64,000 bases of DNA from Sphingomonas aerophila (lineage in GTDB: Bacteria > Pseudomonadota > Alphaproteobacteria > Sphingomonadales > Sphingomonadaceae). Under the pieces are notes generated by a model. It did no database searches. It was not told where the DNA came from and saw nothing but the letters and a program-made list of their open reading frames with translations. The position numbers and the translations under genes were made by a program. Each line of letters begins with the position of its first letter. The first letter of the stretch is position 1. The stretch is taken from assembly GCF_014199305.1 (NCBI RefSeq), contig NZ_JACIJK010000013.1, positions 1 to 64,000 of the forward strand. The letters run 5' to 3'. Of the stretch, positions 32,758 through 41,279 are shown in pieces.

Positions 32758-34416
32758 TTATCGCTTTTCGGCGAACGGCCCGATCATTGTGCCGACAAAG
32801 CCGCCCGCGCGCTCGGTGGACAGCACGGTGCCGTCCACGCCCTTCGCCACGTCGATCCAGCGACCCGGCCTGGACGCGTAGGCGAAGTCATAATCGCCAC
32901 CCCGCGCGACGACGCGCAGCGCCACCGCTGCGCCTGCCCTCAGTGCGAGCGGAGCTTCGGCCACCAGCTTGCCCGCCACAGGCTCACCCGGTCCAGCACG
33001 ACGGCGCACTTCAACCCGGTCCCGGCCCTGCCGACGAGTGACCGCGACCGTCAGGAACCAATCGTCATTCTGAACCGCCGCAAGGCCTGCCGCCTCGCCC
33101 TTACCCGGCTGGAAGCGCACTGCCGTCGTGACGGTCGCATCCGCCTGTTGCTGGCGCCGGGCGACATACGCCGGGTGGCCGTGGTTGCCGATGCCCTCCC
33201 CCGGGGTCAGGACCAGCGCCCCGCCCTCGACCCGGTACACCGGCGCGGTTGGCGTCCGCATGGTCAGCCAATAAGGCGAAAGGGACGAACCGGCGAACTC
33301 GTCGCGCACCATCGCCGGCTCACCCGGAGCGGCTCCTGAACCGCGAGGCAGCCTGGGTGCGGATGCGATTGCGGGAATGGCCTGTCTGCCCGGCAGGATT
33401 GTCGGCCAGCCATCGCGCCACGTGACCGGCAACAGGAACGTCTCGCGACCGGTGTTGTACAGATCACCCTTATAGGGCCGCGTGCCCAGGAACACCGCCC
33501 ACCACGCCCCGTCGGCCAGTTGGACCAGGTCAGCATGACCTGCCGCGCTGATCGGGCTCGGCCGCGCGGGGTCCAGGTCGCGCTGGGTCAGGATCGGGTT
33601 GATCGGGGCCGGCGCGGGCACGAACGGTCCCGCCAGGCTGTCGGCGCGAAAGATCACCTGGCTGTGGTTGACGCTGGTGCCACCCTCGGCCGCTGAGAGG
33701 TAATAGCGCCCCTCATGCTTGAACAAGTGCGGACCTTCGATCCACACCGGCCGCTTGGACAGGTCAACGCCGCCATTGACCAGCACTCGCGCCGGCCCCT
33801 TGCTCTGGAACGTGACGGGGTCGACCTCGCGCAGCCAGATTGCGCGATGCCCTTCGTACAGCGGCTTACCCTCGGGCGCGTCGTTGTTGACCAGCCAGGC
33901 GCGGCCGTCATCGTCGAAAAACAGCGACGGATCGATCCCGCCCACATCCTTCAGCCAGATCGGGTCAGACCACGGTCCCGCCGGATCGCGCGCCGTGACG
34001 ACGTAATTGCCCCCGCAATCGACGCAGGTGTTGACGATCTGGAACTGGCCGCCGTGGTGGCTGATCGCGGGCGCGAATACCCCGCGTGACATGTCGAGCC
34101 GCTTGAAGTCGAGCTGGGTCGGGCGACTGATCGCATTCGCAACCTGCTGCCAGCGTACAAGGTCGCGGCTGCGCCAGACCGGGATGCCCGGAAACCAGGA
34201 GAAGGTCGAGTTGACCAGAAAGAACTCCGCCCCGACCCGCACGATGCTGGGATCGGGATAAAAGCCGGGCAAGATGGGATTGCGGTATTCGCCAGCGCCC
34301 GGCCCGTGTCCTGCCTCCTGCCCCTGATAGCTGAACCAGTCGAACCGTGCTTCGCCGGCCAGGGCTGGGCCGGACAGCAGGGCGACGGTGGCGGCCAACA
34401 GGCGCAGGCTTTTCAT
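32758..34416 (-). CDS. GH43 beta-xylosidase/alpha-L-arabinofuranosidase
   Basis: About 552 residues with signal peptide (to about 20). The five-bladed propeller carries the GH43 acids: base Asp55 in FYPDPSIVR, the pKa-modulating Asp in GGIDPSLFFDDDG and the acid Glu in WIEGPHLFK. A C-terminal beta-sandwich (from about residue 360) has EGIGNHGHPAYVARRQQQADATV and is the usual partner of xylan-active GH43 enzymes. It should release xylose or arabinose from xylo-oligosaccharides in the periplasm. It is downstream of the TonB receptor on the same strand but separated by an intrinsic terminator at 34430-34463, so its expression depends on read-through or its own promoter. Confidence 0.92.
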   Translation of the reverse strand: MKSLRLLAATVALLSGPALAGEARFDWFSYQGQEAGHGPGAGEYRNPILPGFYPDPSIVRVGAEFFLVNSTFSWFPGIPVWRSRDLVRWQQVANAISRPTQLDFKRLDMSRGVFAPAISHHGGQFQIVNTCVDCGGNYVVTARDPAGPWSDPIWLKDVGGIDPSLFFDDDGRAWLVNNDAPEGKPLYEGHRAIWLREVDPVTFQSKGPARVLVNGGVDLSKRPVWIEGPHLFKHEGRYYLSAAEGGTSVNHSQVIFRADSLAGPFVPAPAPINPILTQRDLDPARPSPISAAGHADLVQLADGAWWAVFLGTRPYKGDLYNTGRETFLLPVTWRDGWPTILPGRQAIPAIASAPRLPRGSGAAPGEPAMVRDEFAGSSLSPYWLTMRTPTAPVYRVEGGALVLTPGEGIGNHGHPAYVARRQQQADATVTTAVRFQPGKGEAAGLAAVQNDDWFLTVAVTRRQGRDRVEVRRRAGPGEPVAGKLVAEAPLALRAGAAVALRVVARGGDYDFAYASRPGRWIDVAKGVDGTVLSTERAGGFVGTMIGPFAEKR

Positions 34417-34429
34417 GTCTCAAACTCCT

Positions 34430-34463
34430 CAAACAAAACGGGCGGAGCCGAAGCCCCGCCCGT
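34430..34463 (-). terminator. Intrinsic terminator after the TonB receptor gene
   Basis: On the minus strand ACGGGCGG and CCGCCCGT form an 8-bp stem (34463-34456 with 34445-34438). A UUCG-type loop sits inside GGCTTCGGCT. The stem is followed by TTTTGTTTG at 34438-34430. This is a textbook rho-independent terminator 26 bases after the receptor stop codon. Confidence 0.82.
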
Positions 34464-34489
34464 CCAAAGGTCAACCCTTCACGTCAGCC

Positions 34490-37400
34490 TTAGTAGTTGG
34501 CGCGCAGGATAACCGAGTAACGCCGGTCGTTGGTGAAGTACGACCGCGGCGCCAGGTCGTTCGAACCGGCCTTGTACGCCTGCAACAGCTTGGTTGTGGT
34601 GTTGGTCAGGTTCACACCCTGCACGCCGAGCTTGAGGTACTTGTTGAGGTTGATGAACGCCGACGCGTCGAGCTGGCCCGTCTTGTCGTTGAAGATCGAC
34701 GTATACGGGAAGATCACGTCCGCTGCCGTCAGCAGGAAGCGCGAGCGCCAGTTGTACGCCGCACGCAGCGAGATCGGACCCTTTTCGTAGAACAACGTCG
34801 CGTTGATGTTGTGCTTCGACAGGCCTTCCAGAGGCAGGCTGCCCTTTGCAATGGTCGAGGTCGACGACGGCGTACCACCATTCAGGAACGAGTTCGGCAG
34901 ACCCGAGCTCTGGATGAAGGTGTAGTTGCCGTTGAAGCCCAGGCCGTTCAGGAAGCTCGGCAGGAAGTCGAAGGTCTGCTGATAAGCAACCTCGAAGCCC
35001 TTGATCTTGCCCTTGCCCTCATAGTTCGCGGGGCCGCGAGCCAGGATGTTCTGGGTAACACCGTTGTTGGTCACGCTACGGTTGACCAGCGACTGGTAGA
35101 AGAACCCGTCCACGGTCTTGTAGAAGGCGTCGACCGAGATCTGGCCGACCCGCCCGAAGTACCACTCCAGCGTCGCGTCGAACTGCCACGCCGTTGCCGG
35201 CTTCAGGTCCGGATTACCCGCGTTGATCGTGACCGTGCCCGAGCCCGGCTCCAGCGAGTAGGTCACGTACGGCCGGATGTTGGCGAAGTCTGGACGGGTC
35301 AGCACCTTCGAACCCGCCAGGCGGAAGATAACGTCCCGCGACAGACCCAGCTTCAGGTTCACGCTCGGCAGGAAGTAGCCGTAGCTGTTCTTGAAGTTGG
35401 CCGGCTGCGACGCATAGCCATCCACCGCGAACTGCTGAAGTGACGTGTAAGCGGCCTGGCCCAGGTTACAGACACCGCTTGGCTGCACGGTTTGAACCGT
35501 ACCGTCCGGCAGGGTGCGCGTCGTTACCCGGCAACGAGTATCAAACGGATCCTGTACGCCCAGGTCAGCTCGGTTTGGAATGGCCGTCGCCGTACGCGAA
35601 TAGATGTCCGTGTGGACATACCGCAGACCGAAGTTACCCGAAGCGCGAATGTCGCCAAAGATGGGATCGCTGTTCCCCCACTGGATCATCGCATAAGCGG
35701 ACGAGTCCTCCTGGCGAACATTGGCGACTTCCGACGGCAGGAACGCCGTACCCGGGATCGCACCAGCGCGCTGACCGGCACCCAGGAAGCGATTGCTCGC
35801 CGTGGCGCCATTTTGGTTGCGCCAGATGTCGTTCTGCGTCTGGGCGAAGGCGACAGCGTCGTTGTAACCGCTGACCAGGTCGCCGTTGTAGTAATAAGCC
35901 TGCGGCGGGCCACCAGTCTTGCCACGGAAGAAGTTGTCGAAGTTGTACAACGACGACCGGCTCGTATCACCCTGGTTGAGGGTGACCGGAGCGCCCGACC
36001 AGATCTCGCTGATCGCGCCCCAGTTGTACGCGGTGTAGCGCACGTCCTGCGAACGCTCGGCATAACGAGCGCCGAACTTGATCCGCTGGAACAGGTCGCC
36101 GTCGTTGAACTTGTACGCGAAATCGCCCTTGATCTGATACTCGTCGCCGGTGCTGTCCTCGATGTGATCCATCGCGGCGCGCCAGAACTGGAAGTCACGG
36201 CCGGCGAAGTACTGCTGGTCGTTAGCCGCGGCCAACGCCGCATTCGGCGCCGCCCAGTTCGCAGCCAGCGTCAGCGGCTTGTGCGCGATGACACTCGGCA
36301 GCTTGCCCGTGAGGTCGAGTTCCTGATCGGCAAAGGTCGAACCGAAGATGCTGAGGTCGGTGACCTGGTGGCGGGCATAGGTGTAGTCCGCATCCAGGTT
36401 GATCGACCAGTGATCGTCCGGGTTGATCTTCAGGTTCAGGCCAGCGTCCTTGACGAGGTTCTCGTCATAGACCTGGCGGCGCGACAGCGACTGCTGGATA
36501 CCACCGGTCGGAACGGTCGTCGTGGCCGAACCGCTCGACGCCGTGCGCCAGCCAGTGCCTGGCAGCGTCACATAGCCGCTCTGGAACAGGCCGTTCTCGT
36601 CGTACACGTAATTACCGAACGAGCCGCCAGCCGGGTTGTAGCCGTTGCCGCGCTGGTTGGCGCCGAACGTGAACTGGCCGGCGCTGTTGATGGCGCACTC
36701 GGCGCGGGTCGTGGTGTTGCCGGCACCGTTCAGCGGACCACGGTCGTTCTGCTGACAGCCCGCCGGATAGGTGTTGTACTCGGACAGGTCCGGCGCGGTT
36801 TCGAACGTGTGCTCACCCCAGGCGTTGCTGGAATGGGTGCGCAGGAACTGCGCGGTGAACAGCGCCTTTTCGTCGTTGCTCTGCCACTGCACGGCCAGGG
36901 CCTGGCCGTCGCGCTTGCGGTTATAGTCCTGGCTGCGGAACTGGCCGCCGATCGGCGCATAGGCCAACGCGGTCGGGTCAGCGAAACCGTCTGCCCCGGC
37001 AAGGCCCGCCACGCCGCAGCCGCGGTAGATGGAGGAACCATCCGCGTTGAAGATGCGGGTCGTGTCGGTGGTGCCGGGCAGCTGGCTGCGGCAGGTCACC
37101 GTGGTGTTGGTGCCGGTGCCGGTTGCCGCCTGGACGCCATCACGGGTCTGGTAGTTGGTGACCTGGATACCGTCAGCGCGGCTCTTCAGCTGCGAGTAGG
37201 AAGCGTTGGCGAGCAGGCCGAAACGACCGATCTCGGTGTCCCAGGTGTTGCTGACCAGCAGCGATCCCGTCGGGGACCACTTCTTGGCGAAATCGCCATA
37301 ATTGGCCTCGACGCCACCACCGATGTGGAAGCCCTTGTTGTCGAAGGGCTTGCGGGTGTTCAGGTTGACGGTACCGGCCAGGCCGCCCTCGATCAGGTCG

Positions 37401-38047
37401 GCCGTCGCGTTCTTGTACACCTCGACGGAGCCCAGCAATTCTGCGGGCACGTCGGCGAAGTTGATCGACTGACCACCGATGCCGGCCGAAAAGGTGTCGC
37501 GCCCGTTGAACTCAGAACGAACGAAGTTCAGGCCGCGGACGTTGACGCCCGAACCTTCGACAGAAAAGTGGTCGGGGTCGTTGTTGCCGGCAAAGCGGTT
37601 GATCGACACGCCGGGAACGCGCTGCAGCGCTTCGGTCACCGACCGGTCGGGAAGCGCACCGATGTCCTGCGCGGTGATCGCGTCAACAACCGTGTCGGAA
37701 TTGCGCTTGATGTTCTGCGCGTTGGCCAGGCTCTGGCGGATACCGGTCACGACGACGTCGTCGCTGCCCGCATCGTCGGTCGCGGGCGCGGCCTGACCTT
37801 CGGGCGCGGACGTCGGCGGGGTCGCGGTGGTGGTCGCGTCCTGCGGATTCGCGGTCTGATCTGCGTTGGGCGCGTTGGTCGGGCTGGTGGAGCCCGCGGT
37901 GTTCTGCCCGGCAGCGTTGCCGGTCTGCGCCAGCGCCGGCCCAGCCAGCGCAAACATGCAAAGCGCCGTCACCGACGCGCCGGTGCGGAGCAATTGGCTC
38001 AGATTGTCCTTGGTAGCGTCTCGTGAACCGTCAACGGATCGCAACAT
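34490..38047 (-). CDS. TonB-dependent outer-membrane receptor, probable xylo-oligosaccharide importer
   Basis: About 1185 residues. Signal peptide (ends PALAQ near residue 37), then a Thr/Ala/Pro-rich stretch, a TonB-box-like DDVVVTGIRQSL, the plug domain (IGALPDRSVTEALQRVPGVSI, NVRGLNFVRSEFNGRDTFS, LIEGGLAGTVNLNTRKPFD) and a long 22-strand barrel ending YSVILRANY. Its length and plug motifs match the large sphingomonad/Caulobacter receptors for plant oligosaccharides. The position between xylanase-side genes and the halogenase-like operon points to xylan fragments as cargo. The ATG at 38047 has a GGGGGGAAG ribosome site. It is divergent from the halogenase-like genes. Confidence 0.93.
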   Translation of the reverse strand: MLRSVDGSRDATKDNLSQLLRTGASVTALCMFALAGPALAQTGNAAGQNTAGSTSPTNAPNADQTANPQDATTTATPPTSAPEGQAAPATDDAGSDDVVVTGIRQSLANAQNIKRNSDTVVDAITAQDIGALPDRSVTEALQRVPGVSINRFAGNNDPDHFSVEGSGVNVRGLNFVRSEFNGRDTFSAGIGGQSINFADVPAELLGSVEVYKNATADLIEGGLAGTVNLNTRKPFDNKGFHIGGGVEANYGDFAKKWSPTGSLLVSNTWDTEIGRFGLLANASYSQLKSRADGIQVTNYQTRDGVQAATGTGTNTTVTCRSQLPGTTDTTRIFNADGSSIYRGCGVAGLAGADGFADPTALAYAPIGGQFRSQDYNRKRDGQALAVQWQSNDEKALFTAQFLRTHSSNAWGEHTFETAPDLSEYNTYPAGCQQNDRGPLNGAGNTTTRAECAINSAGQFTFGANQRGNGYNPAGGSFGNYVYDENGLFQSGYVTLPGTGWRTASSGSATTTVPTGGIQQSLSRRQVYDENLVKDAGLNLKINPDDHWSINLDADYTYARHQVTDLSIFGSTFADQELDLTGKLPSVIAHKPLTLAANWAAPNAALAAANDQQYFAGRDFQFWRAAMDHIEDSTGDEYQIKGDFAYKFNDGDLFQRIKFGARYAERSQDVRYTAYNWGAISEIWSGAPVTLNQGDTSRSSLYNFDNFFRGKTGGPPQAYYYNGDLVSGYNDAVAFAQTQNDIWRNQNGATASNRFLGAGQRAGAIPGTAFLPSEVANVRQEDSSAYAMIQWGNSDPIFGDIRASGNFGLRYVHTDIYSRTATAIPNRADLGVQDPFDTRCRVTTRTLPDGTVQTVQPSGVCNLGQAAYTSLQQFAVDGYASQPANFKNSYGYFLPSVNLKLGLSRDVIFRLAGSKVLTRPDFANIRPYVTYSLEPGSGTVTINAGNPDLKPATAWQFDATLEWYFGRVGQISVDAFYKTVDGFFYQSLVNRSVTNNGVTQNILARGPANYEGKGKIKGFEVAYQQTFDFLPSFLNGLGFNGNYTFIQSSGLPNSFLNGGTPSSTSTIAKGSLPLEGLSKHNINATLFYEKGPISLRAAYNWRSRFLLTAADVIFPYTSIFNDKTGQLDASAFINLNKYLKLGVQGVNLTNTTTKLLQAYKAGSNDLAPRSYFTNDRRYSVILRANY

Positions 38048-38154
38048 CAGTGCTTCCCCCCCATGAATTGTCAGCGCTGTCATGCGAACGCGCGCTTTGA
38101 TGCTGGGTGGAGTAAATATCGCGCCGCCTCTCGGCAAGCAGAAATGATTGCGGT

Positions 38155-38175
38155 AACACTTACTTGCGGAGTGTT
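38155..38175. promoter_or_regulatory. Inverted repeat in the divergent receptor/halogenase promoter region
   Basis: AACACT at 38155-38160 and AGTGTT at 38170-38175 form 6-base arms around 9 bases. The element lies in the 191-base space between the receptor (start 38047) and the first halogenase-like gene (start 38239). It could be an operator for a xylose- or xylan-responsive regulator controlling both directions. No regulator gene is in the window, and arms this short also arise by chance. Confidence 0.3.
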
Positions 38176-38238
38176 GCAGGATTGCCACGCACTGGCACGA
38201 GATGGTCTAGGTAGCTAAGACTTTGGTCGGGGGTGAGG

Positions 38239-39774
38239 ATGGGCATGGATGACGTCCGCTTTGATGGTGCAGAAAGGCTGCGCGTCGTGGTCGTGGGCGG
38301 CGGTACGTCCGGCTGGATGACCGCGGCTGCGATCGCTAAGTTGTTGCCGCACCGTGCTTCCGTGCACCTGGTCGAATCGGAAGCGATCGGTATCGTGGGA
38401 GTTGGGGAGGCTACGCTGCCCCACATCCGCGCCTTCAACGAACGGCTTGGTATCCGCGAAGCGGACTTCATGGCCGGCACTCGCGCGACGTTCAAACTGG
38501 GAATCGAGTTTCGCAACTGGGGGCGGATCGGGGACAGCTATATCCACCCATTTGGCACCTTCGGCCGCGGCACTGGTGAAGTACAGTTTCACCAATACTA
38601 TGCTCGACTGGTTCACGCCGGTATCAAGCTCCCCCCGATCGAGGCTTTCTCGATGGCGTGCACCGTCGCGCGCATGAACCGTTTCGCCCTCCCCAGCACC
38701 GATTCCCGCAGCATCGCGTCGACCTTTGGCTATGCCTACCAGTTTGACGCAGTCACCTTCGCGCCCTATCTGCGCCGCCTGTCCGAAAGCCTTGGCGCAC
38801 GCAGGACAGAGGGCAAGGTGGTCCGCGTCGACCAGGACGGCGAAACGGGCGACGTTACCGCGATCGTGCTGGAGGATGGTCGCCGGATCGAGGGCGACCT
38901 GTTCATCGATTGCTCGGGCTTCGCCGCGCTGCTGATCGGCAAGACGCTGAACGAACCCTTCCAGGACTGGTCACGCTGGCTGCCCGCTGACCGCGCCGCC
39001 GCCATGCCGTGCCGCACGGCGACGGAGGTCACGCCCTATACCAGCGCCATCGCAATGCCGGCGGGCTGGCGCTGGCGCATCCCGCTGCAGCACCGCACCG
39101 GCAACGGCTATGTCTTCTCAAGCGCGTTCCTGTCGGAGGACAAGGCGGCACAGGCGCTCGAGGCCGCTGTGGAAGGGGAGCCGATGGCGTCTCCGCGTTT
39201 TCTGCGCTTCCAGGCCGGGCGGCGCGAGCGGAGCTGGGCGCACAACGTGGTCGCGATCGGCCTGGCCGGTGGCTTCCTCGAGCCGCTGGAGTCGACCAGC
39301 ATCTACCTCGTCCAGCAGGCGATCACCGCGCTGCTCGAACTCTTCCCCGATCGCCGCATCTCCCCGGTCGACCGCGATGAGTTCAACCGGGTGGTGGACA
39401 TGGAATATGACCGGGTCCGCGACTTCCTGATCCTGCACTACCATGCGACCGAGCGCGACGATTCCGAATTCTGGAACTATGTCCGCACCATGCCGATCCC
39501 GGACAGCCTGGCTGAAAAGATGGAACTGTTCCGCCGCCGCGGCCGCATCGTGAAATACCGTGAGGGCGCGTTCCTGGATGCGAGCTGGGTGTCGGTGTAT
39601 CTCGGCCAGCGCGTCACGCCGGAGGGGCACGACCCGCGTGCGGACCTTCCCTCGATCGACAGCCTTGTCGCCGGTCTTGAACAGTTGCGCACCGAGATCC
39701 GCTCTACCGCTGCCGCGATGCCCGATCACCTGGCGTACCTGGACGGTTATTGCCCGATGAAGGCAGCCGCCTGA
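38239..39774 (+). CDS. Flavin-dependent tryptophan-halogenase-family protein 1
   Basis: About 511 residues. FAD-binding GGGTSGW near residue 20, GVGEATLP near 55, TFKLGIEF with the lysine near 86 that I align with the catalytic Lys of PrnA, GWRWRIPLQHR (the WxWxIP motif) and EPLESTSIY with the expected glutamate. The canonical reaction is FADH2-dependent formation of HOCl/HOBr that halogenates an aromatic ring through the lysine. Family members near TonB receptors have unknown natural substrates. Start is uncertain among GTG 38233, ATG 38239 and ATG 38245. First of five genes coupled by ATGA-type overlaps. Confidence 0.85.
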   Translation: MGMDDVRFDGAERLRVVVVGGGTSGWMTAAAIAKLLPHRASVHLVESEAIGIVGVGEATLPHIRAFNERLGIREADFMAGTRATFKLGIEFRNWGRIGDSYIHPFGTFGRGTGEVQFHQYYARLVHAGIKLPPIEAFSMACTVARMNRFALPSTDSRSIASTFGYAYQFDAVTFAPYLRRLSESLGARRTEGKVVRVDQDGETGDVTAIVLEDGRRIEGDLFIDCSGFAALLIGKTLNEPFQDWSRWLPADRAAAMPCRTATEVTPYTSAIAMPAGWRWRIPLQHRTGNGYVFSSAFLSEDKAAQALEAAVEGEPMASPRFLRFQAGRRERSWAHNVVAIGLAGGFLEPLESTSIYLVQQAITALLELFPDRRISPVDRDEFNRVVDMEYDRVRDFLILHYHATERDDSEFWNYVRTMPIPDSLAEKMELFRRRGRIVKYREGAFLDASWVSVYLGQRVTPEGHDPRADLPSIDSLVAGLEQLRTEIRSTAAAMPDHLAYLDGYCPMKAAA

Positions 39775-41279
39775 TGCCCGCACCTCTCGATGGTCCAATG
39801 CGCCGCGTCGTGGTGGTTGGCGGCGGCATCATCGGCTGGTCCGCGGCCGCTGCGCTCAGGCGCCGCATGCCTTCGCTCGCCGTCACGATCGTGCCGGTGC
39901 CGCCGCCCGCGAACGCGCTGGCCGACCTCGTGCCCGGCACCCTTCCCTCTGTGGTCGGCTTTCATGACGACCTTGGTCTGCGGGACGAGGATGCAGTTGT
40001 CCGGGCCGGCAGCTTCTATCGCCTTGGTACCGCGTTTGAGGGCTGGGCTGGCAAGCGCCCGAGCTACGTCCACGCCTATGGCACGCATGGCCAGCCATTC
40101 GGCACCGCGTCGTTCCACCATCACTGGGTCCGCGCCGCGGCGGCCGCCGGCGATACAGCGCCCTTTGACGCCCATTCGCCCGCTGCTGCGCTCGCCCGCG
40201 CCGGACGGTTCGCGCCACCGATCAGCGACGCGGGCTCACCCTTCGCCGGCATCGAGCACGGGCTGGTGCTGGACCTCCCCTCCTACGCGGCCATGTTGTC
40301 AGCCTTTGCCCGGCATGTCGGGGTGGTGGTCCGAGAGGGCGCCGTTCGGGACGTGCGCCTTCGCGAGAACGGCTTTGTGGACGCGCTGCTGCTCGAGGAC
40401 GGCAGCGAACTCGACGGCGACCTGTTCGTGGACGCGACCGGGCCGCAGGCGACGATACGCGCGACGATGGATGGCGACTGGGAAGACTGGAGCCGATGGC
40501 TACCCGCCGATCGCCTGCTGATCGGGGATGGACCGCCCCGCGCTGAACCGTCTGCGCTCGACAGGGCCGTCGCGATGCCGGCCGGCTGGCGCTGGGTGTC
40601 GGAAACGCCCAATCGTACCGCCCACGGCATGCTATACGCCAGCGCGGATCTGTCGACGGAGGCTGCTGCGCGAGCTTTTCGCGGCGCCACCGGCCTGAAC
40701 GCACCGGCGCCCGTCACCCTGCGCCAGGGGACCCGGCCCGAACCGTGGCGAGCCAATTGCGTCGCGATCGGCGATGCCGCAATGTCCATCGAGCCGCTAG
40801 AATGGACCAACCTCCACCTCGCGCACAGCGCCATTGATCGGGTAATCGCCATGATGCCCGGGCACGCCTGCCACCCGCTGGAACTCGCCGACTACAATCG
40901 ACAGGCTGCCGCAGAGGTCGCACGCGTTCGCGATTTCGTCGCCCTGCATTATGCGACATCCAACCGTCCCGAGCCGTTCTGGCAGCGCGCAGCGGCGGCC
41001 GAGCCGCCGGCGTCGCTCGCCTATACGCTGCGCCTGTTTGCCGAGCGCGGACGCCTGCCCTTCTTCGAAGAAGAAACCTTCGCCAAGGACAGCTGGCTTT
41101 CCGTCCTGATCGGCCAAGGGGTGATCCCCCGCCGCACCGATCCGCTGATCGACACGGTGCCGGCGTTCCAGTCCGATCAGGCCATGGCAGGGTGGCGCGC
41201 CGCCATCGAGGCCGCCCTACCCTCCTTTCCCACTCCCGCCGCCTATCTCGGCGCTCAAAAGAGACAGATCTCCGCATGA
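39774..41279 (+). CDS. Divergent halogenase-family flavoprotein 2, catalytic motifs altered
   Basis: About 501 residues, clearly related to its neighbours: VVVVGGGIIGWSAAAAL at 13-28, a matching middle region, and SIEPLEWTNLHLAHSAIDR near the end. However the lysine position is arginine (SFYRLGTAFEGW, Arg83), the GVGEATxP stretch has become LVPGTLPSVVG, and WxWxIP is replaced by GWRWVSETP near residue 270. It probably still binds FAD but should not carry out lysine-mediated halogenation. It may be a different monooxygenase, or a partner subunit. Coupled at both ends (TGATG at 39772 and ATGA at 41276). The intact 501-codon frame argues against decay. Confidence 0.8.
   Translation: MPAPLDGPMRRVVVVGGGIIGWSAAAALRRRMPSLAVTIVPVPPPANALADLVPGTLPSVVGFHDDLGLRDEDAVVRAGSFYRLGTAFEGWAGKRPSYVHAYGTHGQPFGTASFHHHWVRAAAAAGDTAPFDAHSPAAALARAGRFAPPISDAGSPFAGIEHGLVLDLPSYAAMLSAFARHVGVVVREGAVRDVRLRENGFVDALLLEDGSELDGDLFVDATGPQATIRATMDGDWEDWSRWLPADRLLIGDGPPRAEPSALDRAVAMPAGWRWVSETPNRTAHGMLYASADLSTEAAARAFRGATGLNAPAPVTLRQGTRPEPWRANCVAIGDAAMSIEPLEWTNLHLAHSAIDRVIAMMPGHACHPLELADYNRQAAAEVARVRDFVALHYATSNRPEPFWQRAAAAEPPASLAYTLRLFAERGRLPFFEEETFAKDSWLSVLIGQGVIPRRTDPLIDTVPAFQSDQAMAGWRAAIEAALPSFPTPAAYLGAQKRQISA

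Noticed and set aside
35492..38026. An 844-codon open frame on the plus strand opposite the TonB receptor gene
   Set aside because: It is wholly antisense to a well-recognised receptor, has an Arg/Val/Gly-rich composition without motifs or signal peptide, and is explained by strong third-position GC bias.
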